Assembly: GCA_965661165.1 (NCBI GenBank) | Contig: CBFICL010000012.1 | Span: forward strand, 1-33,595 | Direction of reading: 5' to 3' | DNA length: 33,595 bases | Source of the DNA: Hepatobacter sp965661165 | GTDB taxonomy: Bacteria; Pseudomonadota; Alphaproteobacteria; Holosporales; Hepatobacteraceae | Part shown: in pieces, positions 17,728 through 24,953 of the stretch | How the letters are laid out: every line of letters begins with the position of its first letter | How positions within the stretch are numbered: the first letter of the stretch is position 1 | Program-made: the position numbers and the translations under genes | The notes under the pieces: generated by a model | What the model was told of the DNA's origin: nothing | Database searches by the model: none | The model's input: the letters and a program-made list of their open reading frames with translations, nothing else

Positions 17728-18578
17728 CCCAGGGGCTCTTGCGAACGCATGCGCGCCCGTTTTTCCCTTTTGTTTCTCACATATTTCTGCCAATAGCCCG
17801 GCATATCTTGAAATAGGCCCTGACGACATAGCTCATGCAAAATGGTGCGATAAGCCCCTTTGGATTCAAGATAATCAAATGCGCGGCGTCGGGATTCATC
17901 TGAACCTAACCGTCGACACTTCACCAACAAAAAACCATACATCTCAGCTGTGCGGCCCAAGGCGACGACCTCTTCATAAAAGGCGTCCACACGTTTTTGG
18001 ACCATTCTTTTCTGGCGTGGGGACAAACCAGGATACCCCTCTTGCACCATCAACAAGAGAAAATCTCTCGCGGCCCGTGAAAAAAGCCATGCTTCTCGAA
18101 TCATCAGCGTAAAGGCCAGCACAACATCGCGATCTTGTAAGGCAGGCGCTGAGGATCCACCCACAGTCTTGCCCTGTTGACCCGACATCAGCGAACACAG
18201 CAACCCTGCCCCCACCGACCCCATTTGTTGGTTGACCTTAGCTAGACGTGGATAATCTTGCGCCAACCGCCGCCGCATTTTTTTAGCCAAAAACAGAGTG
18301 TCAGATGACTGACTTCTCGCATATGCATCACGTTCTCCGCCACCTTGAGTATCCCGCTGTCCTTTGCCCTGAACCCATGATTGAGAGAGCAGACGGGCCA
18401 GCCTAGCCTCTTCACGAACGTCTACAGGCCCTTTTTTCAACACATACAAATGAACGCGCTTGAAAAGATCTTGATTGTCCGCCCCCTGCGCCCCAGGCAC
18501 CCAAGCTGTAAAAGCTAAAAAGACAGAAATCAACCATAAACCCAAAAAAGATCCACACGATTTGCTAAAATTAAACAC
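17724..18578 (-). CDS. secreted protein of unknown family, helical
   Basis: I do not recognise this 284-residue protein. The N-terminus is a signal peptide (basic start, then FLGLWLISVFLAFTAWVPGAQG, likely cleavage after AQG near residue 32). The mature part is mostly helical and charged: LARLLSQSW, AKKMRRRLAQDYPRLAKVNQQMG, a hydrophobic stretch VVLAFTLMIREAWLFSRAARDFLLLMV near 165-190, and a very basic C-terminus ending in VRNKREKRARMRSQEPLG. The start is GTG at 18578 with AAAAGGA upstream. It lies downstream of the five-gene secreted array, behind its terminator, with its own promoter. Its stop codon overlaps that of kdsB, which is convergent. Confidence 0.75.
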   Translation of the reverse strand: MFNFSKSCGSFLGLWLISVFLAFTAWVPGAQGADNQDLFKRVHLYVLKKGPVDVREEARLARLLSQSWVQGKGQRDTQGGGERDAYARSQSSDTLFLAKKMRRRLAQDYPRLAKVNQQMGSVGAGLLCSLMSGQQGKTVGGSSAPALQDRDVVLAFTLMIREAWLFSRAARDFLLLMVQEGYPGLSPRQKRMVQKRVDAFYEEVVALGRTAEMYGFLLVKCRRLGSDESRRRAFDYLESKGAYRTILHELCRQGLFQDMPGYWQKYVRNKREKRARMRSQEPLG

Positions 18579-18617
18579 AAAACTTTTCCTTTTCGATGAT
18601 AAAAGTCTTTTAATATA

Positions 18618-18647
18618 CTATAAAAGTTATATTTTTATTTTTGTCAA
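18618..18647 (-). promoter_or_regulatory. promoter for the 284-residue secreted protein
   Basis: Minus strand TTGACA at 18647-18642 is followed after 18 bases by TTATAG (18623-18618), or after 17 by TTTATA. The -35 is a perfect match in a very AT-rich leader. It overlaps an inverted repeat described separately. Confidence 0.55.
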
Positions 18648-18659
18648 ACATTTTTGACA
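18642..18659. repeat. inverted repeat over the -35 box, possible operator
   Basis: TGTCAAA-CATT-TTTGACA is a perfect 7-base inverted repeat with a four-base spacer, centred on the promoter's -35 element. A dimeric repressor bound here would block the promoter. It could also be chance in AT-rich DNA. Confidence 0.45.
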
Positions 18660-18710
18660 TAAATAAAACATAAAAAAGAGAAAAAATGTGATGATCCTTT
18701 GAATGAAAAC

Positions 18711-18742
18711 AAAAAGAGCCCACGTGTGAGCTCTCTTTTTTC
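18711..18742 (-). terminator. hairpin terminator ending the secreted array
   Basis: AAAAAGAGC and GCTCTCTTTTTT form a hairpin with a T run on the plus strand and TTTTTGTTTT on the minus strand. It lies about 70 bases past the stop of the 18813-19445 gene, so it ends that minus-strand transcript. Confidence 0.65.
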
Positions 18743-18812
18743 TTAAGAAGATCAAAATGTTTCTTATCAGCGCCGTGCTAGGGCTTCCTCCATAGAGGGG
18801 CTACCCTATGTC

Positions 18813-19445
18813 TTACAGATCTTCTTCTATGGCATGGACCCCATCCACAACACCATGTTCTGCTTTATCAATCTCTCGTCCAAGCACACGAAGTAAAGAC
18901 TTTTTGTGATGCTGAGGCAACCTTTTTATTGCAGTAACCAACGCCTGACCTTGTTTGCTCGCCGCATGAAAGGCATCGTTGACCCCATGTTGCACCTGAC
19001 CCGCAAGCTGACCTGCCTCATGTTGGGCAGCACCGTACAGTTTCTTGCCCGCATGCTGAACCTGCCTTTGCGTCTTGTCATAAAGCTGACTCGCCTTATG
19101 CTGCGCTACGTCCCACCCGTGCTGCGCTTCTTTAACAAACATGTGATGCACATGTTGCGCATTCTCAGCAAAATCAGAGGCCGTGTGACGCATAGAGGCC
19201 ATCATATGGGCACCTGCTTTTTCACCTTGTCGAAAGGCCTTACGGGCCCCTTTAGCCGCGGCTCCTATCATATCAGCATGGCCTTCTACCCTGCCCTGAA
19301 CCCGTCCCAGCGCGTGCACACTGGATGCAAAGGCTTTATTGATCGCTTGCGTAACATGCTGCGTCCCTTGAGAACCGGCATAAAGGCCACTTGTGCTTAG
19401 CAAAAAAGCACCGACCATCCAACCTAAATAACGTGTTGTTTTCAT
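18813..19445 (-). CDS. secreted protein built of 11-residue amphipathic repeats
   Basis: No family is recognised for this 210-residue protein. A signal peptide (MKTTRYLGWMVGAFLLSTSGLYA) is likely cleaved after residue 23. From residue 29 to 182 the sequence falls into about fourteen consecutive 11-residue units, clearest in NAQHVHHMFVK, EAQHGWDVAQH, QVQHAGKKLYG, AAQHEAGQLAG and QVQHGVNDAFH. An 11-residue period suits an 11/3 amphipathic helix like those of LEA proteins, apolipoproteins and synucleins, many of which lie on membranes or lipid surfaces. The units are Ala, Gln and His rich. The C-terminus is charged (GREIDKAEHGVVDGVHAIEEDL). The frame opens at 19466, but GGAAAAGGAAAA precedes the ATG at 19445, so I start there. 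It is the last gene of the array. Confidence 0.75.
   Translation of the reverse strand: MKTTRYLGWMVGAFLLSTSGLYAGSQGTQHVTQAINKAFASSVHALGRVQGRVEGHADMIGAAAKGARKAFRQGEKAGAHMMASMRHTASDFAENAQHVHHMFVKEAQHGWDVAQHKASQLYDKTQRQVQHAGKKLYGAAQHEAGQLAGQVQHGVNDAFHAASKQGQALVTAIKRLPQHHKKSLLRVLGREIDKAEHGVVDGVHAIEEDL
18900..19361 (-). repeat. fourteen 11-residue (33-base) coding repeats
   Basis: Within the secreted protein, residues 29-182 read in register as 11-mers with [AV]-Q-H at positions 2-4 of the best units. The DNA units are not identical, so this is an old protein-level repeat, not a recent tandem duplication. Confidence 0.6.
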
Positions 19446-19495
19446 GAGTTTTCCTTTTCCCTTCATCCTTTTTGTTATGACAATCCTAAAAATGC

Positions 19496-19509
19496 CTTTA
19501 TAAGATAAT
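19496..19509 (-). repeat. 14-base element, copy 1
   Basis: CTTTATAAGATAAT on the plus strand is identical to 22454-22467. Both copies lie just upstream of secreted-protein genes read on the minus strand, here 50 bases before the 19445 start. The core CTTATAAAG is nearly palindromic. Identity over 14 bases is modest evidence in AT-rich DNA. Confidence 0.4.
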
Positions 19510-19549
19510 TTTCTGCGTGCAAGATAAAAAAAGATTTAATATCAATGCT

Positions 19550-19918
19550 TTATTTTGTTTTTTTGACATGATTATGTCTTGAAGGCACAGATTTTTGGTG
19601 TTTTTGTTCCTGACGCGCCCATTCGGCTTTGGCTTTTGCAATGTTTCCGTGAACAGCTTGGGAAAGGGTTTTATGCGCTGCCTGCTCCCGCGCAACACGT
19701 GCTGCCAGCTCTTTTTCCACCTCTTGATAGAGCGCCTCTCTTCTTTTCTGGGCCTCACTCTTGGGTGTGGGGAGCCTGGCTGAGATGTGCCCCTTCCCAT
19801 AATGCGTATTATGGCCACCAAACCACGCCACCCGATGAAGTGAGACACCATCAGCCACCAAGGAGCCACACATGCCCATACAAAAAATCCAAAAAAGGCG
19901 TGTTATGTGTGGCATCAT
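19550..19918 (-). CDS. small secreted coiled-coil protein
   Basis: This 122-residue protein is unrecognised. A signal peptide (MMPHITRLFWIFCMGMCGSLVA) is likely cleaved after residue 22. The first 25 mature residues are Gly/His rich (RVAWFGGHNTHYGKGH). Then a charged helix runs through EAQKRREALYQEVEKELAARVAREQAAHKTLSQAVHGNIAKAKAEWARQEQ, with heptad-like spacing, and the end is basic. The frame is open to 19933, but AAAGGAAAAGGG directly precedes the ATG at 19918, so that upstream ATG belongs to the ribosome site. It sits between the 20048 and 18813 genes on the same strand. Confidence 0.65.
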   Translation of the reverse strand: MMPHITRLFWIFCMGMCGSLVADGVSLHRVAWFGGHNTHYGKGHISARLPTPKSEAQKRREALYQEVEKELAARVAREQAAHKTLSQAVHGNIAKAKAEWARQEQKHQKSVPSRHNHVKKTK

Positions 19919-20047
19919 CCCTTTTCCTTTCATACGCTCTGCGACCCCTCAGTGCTGGTGATCATCTTCTACTCAACCTAACCCGTGACATTCACGTTTT
20001 CGATTGTGACGTGCCATGCACGTTACGCTTGCTCCCCTACATCATTT

Positions 20048-20404
20048 TTATTGATGCTGATGTTTTTTGATCCACTGCTTTTCTTCTTCTCTGAATTTTT
20101 TCTGATCATTTTTCCGATCATTTCTTTTGCTTTTGCGTGACTCCAAACCATAGAGAACCTCCCATTTTTTCTTGCTAAAGAAACCGCCCCGTGCCCTATG
20201 GAGCGTTGCTTTGGGAGAGTCAGGGGTCAACACACTTGGCATGCAGGGCATCTGCCCTGTGGGGGGCATCAACTCTTCCGCGCCTTCTTCTGAAGACGGC
20301 ATGTTCGGGGACATCGTGTGGGCACAGCCATCGCGTGGCCCCCAAGCACACACACAGCCCACCATCAAAGCGCCCATGACGCCATATAACAACCGTTGAT
20401 ACAT
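20048..20404 (-). CDS. small secreted protein, possible lipoprotein
   Basis: This 118-residue protein has no recognised family. The N-terminus MYQRLLYGVMGALMVGCVC is a signal peptide. LMVGC is a loose lipobox, with Met at -3, so lipid attachment is possible but not clear. The middle is Pro/Met rich (MPPTGQMPCMPSV), and the C-terminal third is highly basic and ends in a run of Lys, Arg and His (KQWIKKHQHQ). A strong AAAGGAGAG ribosome site precedes the ATG at 20404. The longer open frame to 20506 overlaps the next gene's coding end and lacks a signal peptide, so I reject it. It follows the 20427 gene by 22 bases and is probably co-transcribed. Confidence 0.65.
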   Translation of the reverse strand: MYQRLLYGVMGALMVGCVCAWGPRDGCAHTMSPNMPSSEEGAEELMPPTGQMPCMPSVLTPDSPKATLHRARGGFFSKKKWEVLYGLESRKSKRNDRKNDQKKFREEEKQWIKKHQHQ

Positions 20405-20426
20405 GATCTCTCTCCTTTGTTGAGCT

Positions 20427-21425
20427 TTAGGCCTTATGACCCGCATGACCATGGCCATGTTTAGCAGAGGCCATGTGACCGGTGGCAGCTTCTTCCCGTG
20501 CCTCACGGGTATTGCCCTTAGACAACGATTCAGCCAACGTCAAAAACGCGCCATATTTTTCTTGCAGGCCATCCATTTTTTTCTTGGCCTTGTTGTATTC
20601 TTTGATCGCTTTTTCCCCACCCGGCACATGAGCCAATGACATGGCCGCCGCACCTTTGAATTTATCTACCTTTGCCAAAACTGCCTGACTTTTCTTCAGC
20701 TTTTGCGAAAGGTCATACGAGGTCTCAAGCATTTTTTTCAGCCGCGGCGAATGTTCCACCTTTTGCATCAACTTGTTACCAAATTTTTTGCTCAAGCCCG
20801 ACCTTTCCGCCACCATGACGCCTACCTTAGCAATGGCCACGGGGTCACCGGCCCTTACGCCTTCATAAAGGGCATGAAATTCGATCAGTTTATCCACATA
20901 AGGCTTTGCCAAAGCGCCACCCGCATTTTCGAGATAGTGCGGATTGCCTGTTCTAATGGCTTTCACCACATAACCGCCGGCCTTAATTTGACTGGTGTAA
21001 TCTTCCGTCAAAATGCCCAACGTCACACCGGCCACACCGTGGGTAAGGTTGTTAAAGTCATGAAAGGCGTTCTGCGCATCTTGGGTGACCTTTTTCATCA
21101 TGTCTATGTCATGATGAATGTTTTTGAGTTTTTCCGCCTCGTGCCGAGCCTTGAGTAACGCTTGAGCTATGTTTTGGTTGGTGGTGTTGATGCCTTTTGT
21201 TGCATGATGTGTGGCAGCTGTGATTTGATTTTTGAGGCTTTGAAATTGATCCCCAAGATCTTCAACCCCCCCTTTCACTGCGGAAACGCCCTGATCAAAG
21301 CCTTTTTGTGTTTGATGAAACCCATGCTTAAAGGCATGCCTGGTGTCACCAATAATACCCCGGGCCCATCCATCACTGCCACTCATCAACAATGCCGCTG
21401 TGATCATCCAATAATATGTTTTCAT
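20427..21425 (-). CDS. secreted protein with an amphipathic helical N-terminal half
   Basis: This 332-residue protein is of unknown family. The signal peptide MKTYYWMITAALLMSGSDGWA ends near residue 21. The next 100 residues are amphipathic and can be read in 11-residue steps (KGFDQGVSAVK, GGVEDLGDQFQ, SLKNQITAATH, HATKGINTTNQ), like the neighbouring gene at 18813. A compact middle part follows, with YLENAGGALAKPYVDKLIEFHALYEG and a helical Lys-rich segment. The end is His/Gly rich (KHGHGHAGHKA), a possible metal-binding tail. AGGAGAG precedes the ATG at 21425. The gene downstream starts 22 bases after its stop. Confidence 0.7.
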   Translation of the reverse strand: MKTYYWMITAALLMSGSDGWARGIIGDTRHAFKHGFHQTQKGFDQGVSAVKGGVEDLGDQFQSLKNQITAATHHATKGINTTNQNIAQALLKARHEAEKLKNIHHDIDMMKKVTQDAQNAFHDFNNLTHGVAGVTLGILTEDYTSQIKAGGYVVKAIRTGNPHYLENAGGALAKPYVDKLIEFHALYEGVRAGDPVAIAKVGVMVAERSGLSKKFGNKLMQKVEHSPRLKKMLETSYDLSQKLKKSQAVLAKVDKFKGAAAMSLAHVPGGEKAIKEYNKAKKKMDGLQEKYGAFLTLAESLSKGNTREAREEAATGHMASAKHGHGHAGHKA

Positions 21426-21515
21426 GGCCTCTCTCCTGTCTTATACCCACTTCGTTCTATGCCTTGTGTGTTCGATGCCTTATGTGCTTTTCTTTTGCCT
21501 TTGGTGAAACGACCA

Positions 21516-22436
21516 TCACCCGTCATCATTTTTATGCACATGTGCAAACCGACAGATCGCGCCCCGCGTTATTGAATGTGTTTTGTCTTTAAGCAGCTCC
21601 AGCAAAACAGCCAGCCTTTTGCCGTCATAGTTGGGAAAAAGGCTGTGCATTTTGAAGCCATGCTCTCCTTTGTTCATCATATTGATGACCAGCGCCTTCT
21701 CATCCACCACAAGGTTGTTGGCATCTCTGGCTAATAGAGAAAAAAAATGTTTGATTTTTGCAGCCTGCGGATTGTCTTTTTTGACTTGATCTGTGGACTT
21801 TCCATAACGAAGGCTCCGAGCCTCACCGTGGATGCCACCATAGCCATATTTTTTATAGGCCTTATCCACTTGCTGTTGAATGCTGTCGCGCACCATGGGA
21901 TCGCTTTGGCAATACACCATGCTGACATAATAGGCCGCACTAGGAATCAACGCGTCTAAATAATCTTTCTGCAGCGCTGACTGCGCAAGACGTGGATTGT
22001 TTTCCACGCTGCGTGCATGTCTTTTGGCCTTGCCTCGAAAAAGGCGCACTTTTTTTGCCACCTGGTGCTCAAGGTGTTCAATATAATTGGCAGGCTTGCT
22101 AAACCCTGCTGCGCGCAATGCCTTGACAGAAACATACCCACCCGGCCCCACCACCAACAGCTCAGGATTGCCATGTTTAAATTCATGTTCAATACGATGC
22201 AGGGCCGAGGTGGTGCCTTTTTTGACGTCTTTTGTCGTTTTCTTAGCACCATGCTTGATTGTATCTGTGATGTGACGTGCATGGTCTCCCAATGAGTCAA
22301 AATCTTTATGGGCCTTATGGATCAAGTGGTGTATGTGGTGAAGGAGATGGTGCTTGCCATAACATGTGTGAACACAGCTCCCCTCCATGAATAACCCTAG
22401 GATCATGAGAATCATTTTCTTGCTATGCATAATCAT
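21516..22436 (-). CDS. secreted His-rich protein of unknown family
   Basis: This 306-residue protein starts with a short hydrophobic signal (MILMILGLFMEGSC), then a strongly His/Lys-rich part (GKHHLLHHIHHLIHKAHK) and a short amphipathic repeat region (TIKHGAKKTTK, DVKKGTTSALH). The central and C-terminal parts, about 100-306, look folded, with YVSVKALRAAGFSKPANYIEHLEHQV, PSAAYYVSMVYCQSDP and LFPNYDGKRLAVLLELLKD. I do not recognise the fold. ATG codons at 22436 and 22430 are both possible and neither has a strong ribosome site. It is the first gene of the five-gene array, with a 14-base shared element just upstream. Confidence 0.7.
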   Translation of the reverse strand: MIMHSKKMILMILGLFMEGSCVHTCYGKHHLLHHIHHLIHKAHKDFDSLGDHARHITDTIKHGAKKTTKDVKKGTTSALHRIEHEFKHGNPELLVVGPGGYVSVKALRAAGFSKPANYIEHLEHQVAKKVRLFRGKAKRHARSVENNPRLAQSALQKDYLDALIPSAAYYVSMVYCQSDPMVRDSIQQQVDKAYKKYGYGGIHGEARSLRYGKSTDQVKKDNPQAAKIKHFFSLLARDANNLVVDEKALVINMMNKGEHGFKMHSLFPNYDGKRLAVLLELLKDKTHSITRGAICRFAHVHKNDDG

Positions 22437-22801
22437 GACATCTTAAAATATATCTTTATAAGATAATAATGGTGACAAGTTGTTGAATTTATATTAATTT
22501 TTGACAGAATTCACATGCGCAGCGCTTTATCCATCCCTTTATCAGAAAAAGATTTTACAAAAAAAACAATATAGATAAAAATTAATGTTTTTTATATTTT
22601 CAAGACGCACCAGAATTTGAAGATGGTGTCTTTGCCTTTTTTAGAACACTCAATAAAGAGAAGACAGCATAGTGTTTTTGATGGTGGACGCGTGATTATT
22701 GTGCGTGCTCACACATCAGGTGCTTTTTTCTTTGGTGCGTCTTGTTCTTTGTTTCGTTCATCTCTCTCACATCTATTCATCCTTGATGGAGTAAATATCT
22801 T
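22437..22801. other. AT-rich intergenic region between divergent secreted-protein genes
   Basis: This 365-base gap lies between two divergent start codons. Its left 140 bases are very AT rich and hold the 14-base element and, on the plus strand, TTGACA at 22501-22506 with a poor -10 (GCTTTA or CTTTAT). An ORF at 22617-22823 is open but has no signal, family or ribosome support, and I treat it as chance. I see no RNA gene. Confidence 0.5.
22454..22467 (-). repeat. 14-base element, copy 2
   Basis: CTTTATAAGATAAT, identical to the copy at 19496-19509. Here it lies 18 bases before the ATG at 22436 on the minus strand. On that strand it reads ATTATCTTATAAAG. It could be part of a leader or an operator; no conserved -35 lies at a fixed distance from both copies. 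Confidence 0.4.
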
Positions 22802-23665
22802 ATGCGCAAACATACATTCCTAGTGACGGCATTGATCAGCTTATCCCTTTATAGCAGCCATGCTTTGGGTCAAAACAAGAACAACCCTTTGGACGAGGCC
22901 GCCATCGAAACGCTTTCAAAAGGGCCCTACGAAATAGCTTGCAAGGTTATTGATGCAGAACGCAATAAAAAGACACCCCATAATCCCACAGAAATCATAA
23001 GCAGGGTAAGAAATGCAGGCAAAACGACTAAAGAAAAATCTCTTGCCGAATGTTTATTTGCTTACGCAGTCACACGTAGTGAAGAGATAAATTTGTTCAT
23101 CAAAAATGGAGATTTCCATCTTCGCCTACCCAAAAAAGGGATTTGGTTTAGCTTAAACGCAGATAGCCTTCAGCAGAAGACGGTCATCCAAGCCTTGCAA
23201 TCCATCCTTAAAAAAAATGCATTAACGGGCTTGACGAGAGATAAAAAAACTTTCTTAGGGGTCCGCTTCCCGCGGATATCACAAAAACGAGACGGGGATC
23301 GTATCGATTATAACGATCTTCCCAAGGTCATGGCCGTATTCGTTCATTTTGCTCAAGTAGGGAAGAACGAGCAGCTTACCTTCGAAGAAAAACTGAGTAT
23401 TGGCAAACGCATGTACGGCTTTAAGGAAGAGAGTCTGCCAGACAATAACGTGTGGAGAAATATCTGCACGCGCCCAACAAACAAAGACATTTTCTCTAAG
23501 GAGGGCACGACTGCCACGCCCGAGAAAATACAAAACATGATTGGTGATCAAAGGGGTGCGAATCAAAAAACAACTGAGCAAAACACAACTCTTGAAAATG
23601 TCAAAGATGCCCTTGTGTTTACACAGGCACTCAGAAACCTTGAAATAAATAGGACTATTCAATAA
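22802..23665 (+). CDS. secreted protein of unknown family
   Basis: This 287-residue protein has a signal peptide (MRKHTFLVTALISLSLYSSHALG, likely cleaved near 23). The mature part is soluble, Lys/Asn rich and mixed helical, with KGPYEIACKVIDAERNK, FIKNGDFHLRLPKKGIWFSL and LTFEEKLSIGKRMYGFKEES. No motif suggests catalysis. GGAG lies 11 bases upstream of the ATG at 22802. It is divergent from the five-gene secreted array and its last 11 bases overlap hemW, which is convergent. Confidence 0.7.
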   Translation: MRKHTFLVTALISLSLYSSHALGQNKNNPLDEAAIETLSKGPYEIACKVIDAERNKKTPHNPTEIISRVRNAGKTTKEKSLAECLFAYAVTRSEEINLFIKNGDFHLRLPKKGIWFSLNADSLQQKTVIQALQSILKKNALTGLTRDKKTFLGVRFPRISQKRDGDRIDYNDLPKVMAVFVHFAQVGKNEQLTFEEKLSIGKRMYGFKEESLPDNNVWRNICTRPTNKDIFSKEGTTATPEKIQNMIGDQRGANQKTTEQNTTLENVKDALVFTQALRNLEINRTIQ

Positions 23666-24863
23666 AAACGTGACGTTCTTTCTGCGCGCTATGCGTAAGA
23701 AATCGTATCACGCTATTAAGACACAGGCGTCCCTGAGAGGTCACTTTCAGGGCGTCTTTTGTTAAAAGGACCAGCCCATGCTGTTCAAGGATCTCGACCT
23801 TTTCATGAGATAGATAGTCATGAAACGCTTTGATCTTGATCCCTTCTGTGAGGCGTAGACCCATCATAAGCTTTTCTAAGTAGTATTCATCACCAAAAAG
23901 TGGCACCGATGTTTCCGTGCCATGACCATGTTTTTCCACAGCTTCAAGCCAGGTTTGAGGATGGCGGTATGTCACCTCACGATAACGCCCTTGCTTATAA
24001 TGCGGGCGACCATGGCTGCCTGGGCCAAGCCCCAACGTCGGCTGGAAGCGCCAATAGGCAAGGTTGTGCCGACTTTCTTCACCGGGGCGGGCATAGTTAG
24101 AAACCTCATAACGGTTCACACCTTTTTGATACCAAAAAGTTTCTGTTTCCTCATCAAAGGCCACTTCTATCCCCTCCTCAGGATAGGTCAACTCACCCCG
24201 CACATACCGTGGATAAAAAGCTGTGCCAGGCTCGAAAGTGAGTTGATAGCATGACACATGTGTGGGTTGAAAGTGCCAAGCCTGTATAAGCTCATGACGC
24301 CACATGTCGCCCGTCTGATCACGCAATCCATACATGAGATCAAAAGACATACGGGGAAAGATATCGCGCGCTTGCGCCAAGGCATTTTTTGCTTCTGCAG
24401 CGCTGTGCCCGCGCCCTAAAAAGGCAAGATGATCATCGGAAAAAGATTGAACACCTAGTGAAAGACGGCGAATGCCTGCATCATAAAAAGCTTGAAAACG
24501 ACTCCTTTCAAACGTGGTTGGGTTCGCCTCCATCGTAATCTCTATCGCGTCATCAAAAGAAAAGAGGGTACGCGCAACATCAATAAGGTGAGCCACACCT
24601 TCAGGGGGCATCAATGAGGGCGTACCCCCTCCAAAAAAAATGCTGACAAGATGGGGGGGGTGATCAAAGCGCTGCGCTGCGCTTTTCATCTCTGTGATCA
24701 GCGCGCTGATGAAACGTTGTTCATCCATGTCACGATTTACATAACTATTGAAGTCACAATAGGGACATTTGGATAAGCAAAAAGGCCAATGGATATATAA
24801 AGACAGCGGCATGGGAGCGGTAAATCTATGACTGGGTGGACTAACGATTTGTTTTGTCATCAT
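23655..24863 (-). CDS. hemW: radical SAM heme chaperone HemW
   Basis: This 402-residue protein belongs to the HemN/HemW radical SAM family. The cluster motif C29-LSK-C33-PY-C36 binds the 4Fe-4S cluster and SAM. FFGGGTPSLMPPEGV and the EANPTTFE region follow, and SRHNLAYW carries the HNxxYW heme-binding motif that marks HemW; coproporphyrinogen oxidase HemN differs. HemW is thought to deliver heme to target proteins, not to make it. Length fits the family. Two ATG codons start the reading frame at 24863 and 24860. tssF begins 90 bases away on the other strand, and the gene shares a transcript with nothing here. Confidence 0.92.
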   Translation of the reverse strand: MMTKQIVSPPSHRFTAPMPLSLYIHWPFCLSKCPYCDFNSYVNRDMDEQRFISALITEMKSAAQRFDHPPHLVSIFFGGGTPSLMPPEGVAHLIDVARTLFSFDDAIEITMEANPTTFERSRFQAFYDAGIRRLSLGVQSFSDDHLAFLGRGHSAAEAKNALAQARDIFPRMSFDLMYGLRDQTGDMWRHELIQAWHFQPTHVSCYQLTFEPGTAFYPRYVRGELTYPEEGIEVAFDEETETFWYQKGVNRYEVSNYARPGEESRHNLAYWRFQPTLGLGPGSHGRPHYKQGRYREVTYRHPQTWLEAVEKHGHGTETSVPLFGDEYYLEKLMMGLRLTEGIKIKAFHDYLSHEKVEILEQHGLVLLTKDALKVTSQGRLCLNSVIRFLTHSAQKERHVFIE

Positions 24864-24953
24864 CTTGTTTAGTGAAAAAAAAACCTTTCTCCCTCAATAA
24901 CAAAAGGCACACACATTTTCATCACCCTACGAAAAAAGACAAAATGACGTGCC

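Noticed and set aside
20405..20506. N-terminal extension of the 118-residue secreted protein
   Set aside because: It reads the neighbour's coding end in another frame and would bury the signal peptide; strong ribosome site precedes 20404.
22617..22823. 68-residue ORF in the gap before the 22802 gene
   Set aside because: No ribosome site, signal or family resemblance, and it overlaps the start of the better-supported gene.
24864..24953. Sigma-54 promoter for tssF
   Set aside because: GGCAC occurs at 24906-24910 but there is no matching TTGC at the required distance.
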